Below, piece after piece: positions 61,186 through 64,000 of a stretch of 64,000 nt of DNA. Made by a program: the position numbers and the translations under genes. The number at the start of each line of letters is the position of its first letter. Position 1 is the stretch's first letter. The DNA comes from Posidoniimonas corsicana. Lineage in GTDB: Bacteria; Planctomycetota; Planctomycetia; Pirellulales; Lacipirellulaceae. The stretch is from the NCBI RefSeq assembly GCF_007859765.1, contig NZ_SIHJ01000001.1:3451156-3515155 (forward strand). The letters run 5' to 3'. The notes beneath the pieces were generated by a model that was given only the letters and a program-made list of their open reading frames with translations, did no database searches and was not told the origin of the DNA.

Positions 61186-62826
61186 CTACATGGCCCCCAT
61201 CGCGTACGACTGCTGCGACAGCCGCTGCTCGAGGAAGCCCACCAGCTGGTCGCGGTGCGTCTGCTGGAACATGGTCGGGTCCTGCTGGCCGGCGAAGTCC
61301 AGCTTGCGGATCAAGGGGCGGGAGCCGCAGTGCTCGCCGACGCGCCAGTCGTTCTCTAGCGACTCGGAGATGTGGTGCTCCGCCACCAGCTGCCCGCGTG
61401 AGTACTGCCGCACGCGGGGGTGCAGGTAGACGTCGTTGTAGGCCTTGGTCGGGTCGGGCTCGCGGTTGACGGCCAGCACGTCGTCCTGGGTGTCGCCGTA
61501 CTCCATGGTGATGGTGAAGTAGTTCTCCGCCTGGGCGAAGTCGCTGTCGTTGATGTAGTCGATCGAGAGGGTCTCGTAGTAGCGGGCGTTGTCCTCGCCG
61601 ACCACGATCAGGTCCGCCAGGAAGCCGGGCTGCAGCATGATGCTGCTGTCGCGGCTCACCTGGGAGATGATCTTGTCGGCGATTGCCCCGGGGCTCCGCG
61701 CGAGCTCCACCGACGGCCAGTCCTTGTTCTCGTAGCGGCAGCCGAGGATGCTCGCCAGCGACTTGATGTTCGAGCGGAAGCCGTGCAGCACGTTCGACAT
61801 GGTCTTGTGCTTGTCCCGCATCTGCATCAGCGTGCCGGCGTAGAACAGGTGCGGCAGGTTGGTCGACTCCCACGCGCTGGTCATCAGCGGCAGGCGGCCG
61901 CACGGGGTCATCTCCGGCTTGCAGCTCTGCGGGAACATGTTGTGGTTCCACTTGAAGCCGGTGCAGACCAGGACTCGGTCGTAGGCGAGCTGGGCGCGCT
62001 GGCCGTTAGCGTGGGTGAACGTGAGGTCCACCACGTACTCGCCGTCGCGTTTCTCGATGCGGTCGACGTTGGCGTCCAGCAGCGAGTTCTGGCCCTTCAG
62101 CAGGTAGGTGTCTAGGAAGTCGTTGTTGACCGCCCGCAGGTTGCCGACGTAGTGCGACTTCCACGCCAGCTTCAGCGGGTTGGGGCTGCACACATGCGTG
62201 ACCCGCGTGGCGCTGGTGAGGTGGTTGGCGGTCTCGAACGCGGAGTTGCCCTTGCCCAGGATCAGCACCCGCTGGTCCTCGAAGTCCTCCGTGTCGATCG
62301 ACATGTCGGCGTACGACTCGGTGTGCTCGATGCCGGGGATGTTGGGCTCCCACGGCTCCCACATGCCGGTGGCCAGGATCAGCGCGCGGCACGAGTAACG
62401 CGTGCCCGACTCGTCGGCCACCTCGAAGTTGGGGCCGTTGTGGCAGCGGGTCACGTCGGAGATGCGGGTCTTGTACCGCACCCGCAGGCCCATCTTGGCG
62501 GCGAAGTCCTGCAGGTACTTGGCGTACAGGCGGGCGCTGGGGAAGTACTCCTTGGAGTACTTGGTGAAGGCCATCGCCTCGTCCTCGCAGAAGAGCGAGT
62601 TCCAGTCGTAGCGGAGCTTGGTCTCCGGGTCGGAGTAGCCGGTGTGCACCTTGTTGATCGAGAGCAGCTCGTCGTGGCGGGGGAACTTCTCGAAGAACCC
62701 TCCGGGGCGTTCGCGCGACTCCACCACCAGGTAGTTGCGGCCGGCGCGGTCGAGGAAGTACGCCAGCTGGAGCCCGGCGGGGCCAGCGCCAACGATCAGG
62801 TAGTCGATGTAGGTGGATCCGTTCAT
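61186..62826 (-). CDS. FAD/NAD(P)-dependent oxidoreductase (FOXRED2/flavin monooxygenase-like) of the NRPS cluster
   Basis: The product is 546 aa. The FAD site is YLIVGAGPAGLQLAYFLDRAG (residues 9-27), and the NAD(P) site is VLILGKGNSAFETANHL (about 194-210). ALILATGMWEPWEPNIPGIE lies between them. This is the two-dinucleotide fold of flavin-containing monooxygenases, and the SYADM and HNMFPQSCKPEMTP parts recall FOXRED2. It is placed between two NRPS genes, 115 bp after the first and 1 nt before the second. It should therefore oxidise the peptide, a carrier-bound amino acid or a precursor. Whether it hydroxylates or dehydrogenates cannot be read. Confidence 0.88.
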   Translation of the reverse strand: MNGSTYIDYLIVGAGPAGLQLAYFLDRAGRNYLVVESRERPGGFFEKFPRHDELLSINKVHTGYSDPETKLRYDWNSLFCEDEAMAFTKYSKEYFPSARLYAKYLQDFAAKMGLRVRYKTRISDVTRCHNGPNFEVADESGTRYSCRALILATGMWEPWEPNIPGIEHTESYADMSIDTEDFEDQRVLILGKGNSAFETANHLTSATRVTHVCSPNPLKLAWKSHYVGNLRAVNNDFLDTYLLKGQNSLLDANVDRIEKRDGEYVVDLTFTHANGQRAQLAYDRVLVCTGFKWNHNMFPQSCKPEMTPCGRLPLMTSAWESTNLPHLFYAGTLMQMRDKHKTMSNVLHGFRSNIKSLASILGCRYENKDWPSVELARSPGAIADKIISQVSRDSSIMLQPGFLADLIVVGEDNARYYETLSIDYINDSDFAQAENYFTITMEYGDTQDDVLAVNREPDPTKAYNDVYLHPRVRQYSRGQLVAEHHISESLENDWRVGEHCGSRPLIRKLDFAGQQDPTMFQQTHRDQLVGFLEQRLSQQSYAMGAM

Positions 62827-62941
62827 GTCTTGCTCTCCGGTTTATCGTGCGGGGCCCGGCGCCCGTCGAGGCGTTGACCCAGTTCCTGTTTCGGTTGGAC
62901 GGCCCGCAATGCCCCGCTTGGCGGGGAGCGCAGCCGCGTGG

Positions 62942-64000
62942 TCAGGTCTCTCCCATGGCTTCCAAGAACGCTACGGCTTCCTCGTCGGACATGGCCTCGA
63001 TCTGCCGCAGCAGGTCGGGGTCGGCCAGGTCGGGTCCGCCCACCTGCTGGGCGAGGATCATCTCCGCCCAGCGGGCGATAGTGGGCTGCCGGTACGCCTC
63101 ACGGAGGTCGAGCTCGACCCCCAGGTGCTCGTGGATGCGGACCGTCAGCTGCATCACCGAGAGCGAGTGCCCGCCCAGCTCGAAGAAGTTGTCGTGCACG
63201 CCGACCTCGTCGAGCCGCAGGACTTCCTGCCACCACTCCGCGAGCCGCAGCTCCAGCGGTGTGGACGGCGGGACCCGCTCGGCCGAACGGGCCAGCCGGC
63301 AGCCCTCGACCTCGGGCAGCCGCTTGCGGTCGAGCTTGCCGCTGCCGTTCCGCGGCAGCGCGCCGTCGACCTGCACGAACGCCGAGGGCGTCATGTACTC
63401 GGGGAGCGACTCGGCAAGCGCGCGCCGCAGCTCGGCCGGGGTTGGGGCCTCGTCGCCCGCGGGGACAAAGTAGGCCGCCAGGGCGGCGCCGAGGGGGTCG
63501 TTGACGGTAATCACGGCGGCCTCGGCCACCGCCGGGTGACTCCGCAGGGCGCGTTCGATCTCGCCGAGCTCAATCCGGTGACCGCGGACCTTCACCTGGG
63601 TGTCGCTGCGGCCGCCGAACTCCAGCCGCCCGTCGGGCGCCCAGCGGGCGAGGTCGCCGGTGAGGTAGACCCGCCGCGCGGCGCCGCCAATCGAGATGGT
63701 TGGAAAGCGCTCGGCGGTCAGATCCGGCTGTCCGAAGTACCCCTCGGCCAGCCCTGCGCCGCCGATGGCGAGCTCGCCCCACACACCGCGCGGCGCCATC
63801 CGGTGGCGGCTGTCGAGCACATAGCAATCGGTATTGTCGATCGGCCGCCCGATCGAAACCCGCTCGCCGACGTCTTGCACCTCATCGATGGTGGACCAGA
63901 TGGTGGTCTCCGTCGGTCCGTACACGTTCCACAACCGCCCTGCGGCGCCGATCAGCTGCCGGGCGACGTCGGGCGTCAGCTCCTCGCCGCCGGCCAGCAG
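62942..64000 (-). CDS. nonribosomal peptide synthetase, C-terminal A-PCP part (gene continues past the window)
   Basis: The visible 352 codons are open to the right edge. They contain the end of an adenylation domain (LWNVYGPTETT, VYLTGDLARWAPDGRLEF, NGSGKLDRKRLPE) and a carrier protein (DNFFELGGHSLSVMQL, with the serine that takes phosphopantetheine). No condensation or thioesterase domain follows. The protein ends in a short acidic helix, MSDEEAVAFLEAM, like tails that dock to the next NRPS. It should therefore pass its residue to the enzyme at 55974-61184. Substrate choice cannot be read because most of the A domain is missing. Confidence 0.93.
   Translation of the reverse strand: MLAGGEELTPDVARQLIGAAGRLWNVYGPTETTIWSTIDEVQDVGERVSIGRPIDNTDCYVLDSRHRMAPRGVWGELAIGGAGLAEGYFGQPDLTAERFPTISIGGAARRVYLTGDLARWAPDGRLEFGGRSDTQVKVRGHRIELGEIERALRSHPAVAEAAVITVNDPLGAALAAYFVPAGDEAPTPAELRRALAESLPEYMTPSAFVQVDGALPRNGSGKLDRKRLPEVEGCRLARSAERVPPSTPLELRLAEWWQEVLRLDEVGVHDNFFELGGHSLSVMQLTVRIHEHLGVELDLREAYRQPTIARWAEMILAQQVGGPDLADPDLLRQIEAMSDEEAVAFLEAMGET

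Overview
The window looks like the chromosome of a high-G+C planctomycete, most likely order Pirellulales (Lacipirellulaceae-like). This is an inference. It rests on a secreted protein with a dockerin-like repeat followed by a PEP-CTERM-type tail, a YidC carrying an internal PDZ domain, two Hanks-type Ser/Thr kinases, a glycine-rich secreted protein, and third-position G/C so strong that very long antisense shadow ORFs appear. No tRNA, rRNA, CRISPR array, integrase or transposase gene was recognised.

Left part (1-20.9 kb): a HEAT-like protein, an SH3b secreted protein, a membrane Ser/Thr kinase next to hemL, tsaB, a metallophosphoesterase, yidC, mnmE, a secreted M28 peptidase with PDZ, a glycine-rich secreted protein, a coiled-coil protein, trxA, a CNHC-type redoxin, and a tight dctP-dctQ-dctM TRAP transporter operon.

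20.9-30.6 kb is one minus-strand block of five genes: circularly permuted ATP-grasp, alpha-E protein, transglutaminase/DUF2126 giant, ATP-grasp/alpha-E fusion, and a second transglutaminase. This combination is known from comparative genomics as a predicted peptide-ligating or peptide-processing system whose product is, to my knowledge, unknown.

31-45 kb is mostly housekeeping: ligA, a divergent UvrA paralogue, a MoeB/ThiF adenylyltransferase, a penicillin-acylase family enzyme, an enoyl-CoA hydratase beside an AtuA-like protein, the principal sigma factor, and a kinase with an altered active-site motif.

45-53 kb holds the dockerin/PEP-CTERM protein, then a clear c-di-GMP-I (GEMM) riboswitch. 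The riboswitch heads a short transcript of its own with a 61-codon ORF and an intrinsic terminator. rpmG, recJ, a DUF3754 protein and a MacB/FtsX-type permease follow.

53.2-56 kb is an accessory stretch. A SUFU-domain gene, a small membrane protein and a lower-G+C HEAT-like gene are separated by copies of a palindromic repeat (two of 78 bp, one short). They are followed by another perfect palindrome and by one of two related palindromic elements found 45 kb apart.

55.97-64 kb (continuing past the right edge) is a minus-strand nonribosomal peptide cluster: an NRPS whose A-PCP end is in view, a FAD/NAD(P) oxidoreductase, and a C-A-methyltransferase-PCP-thioesterase NRPS. It should make and release a short, probably N-methylated peptide.
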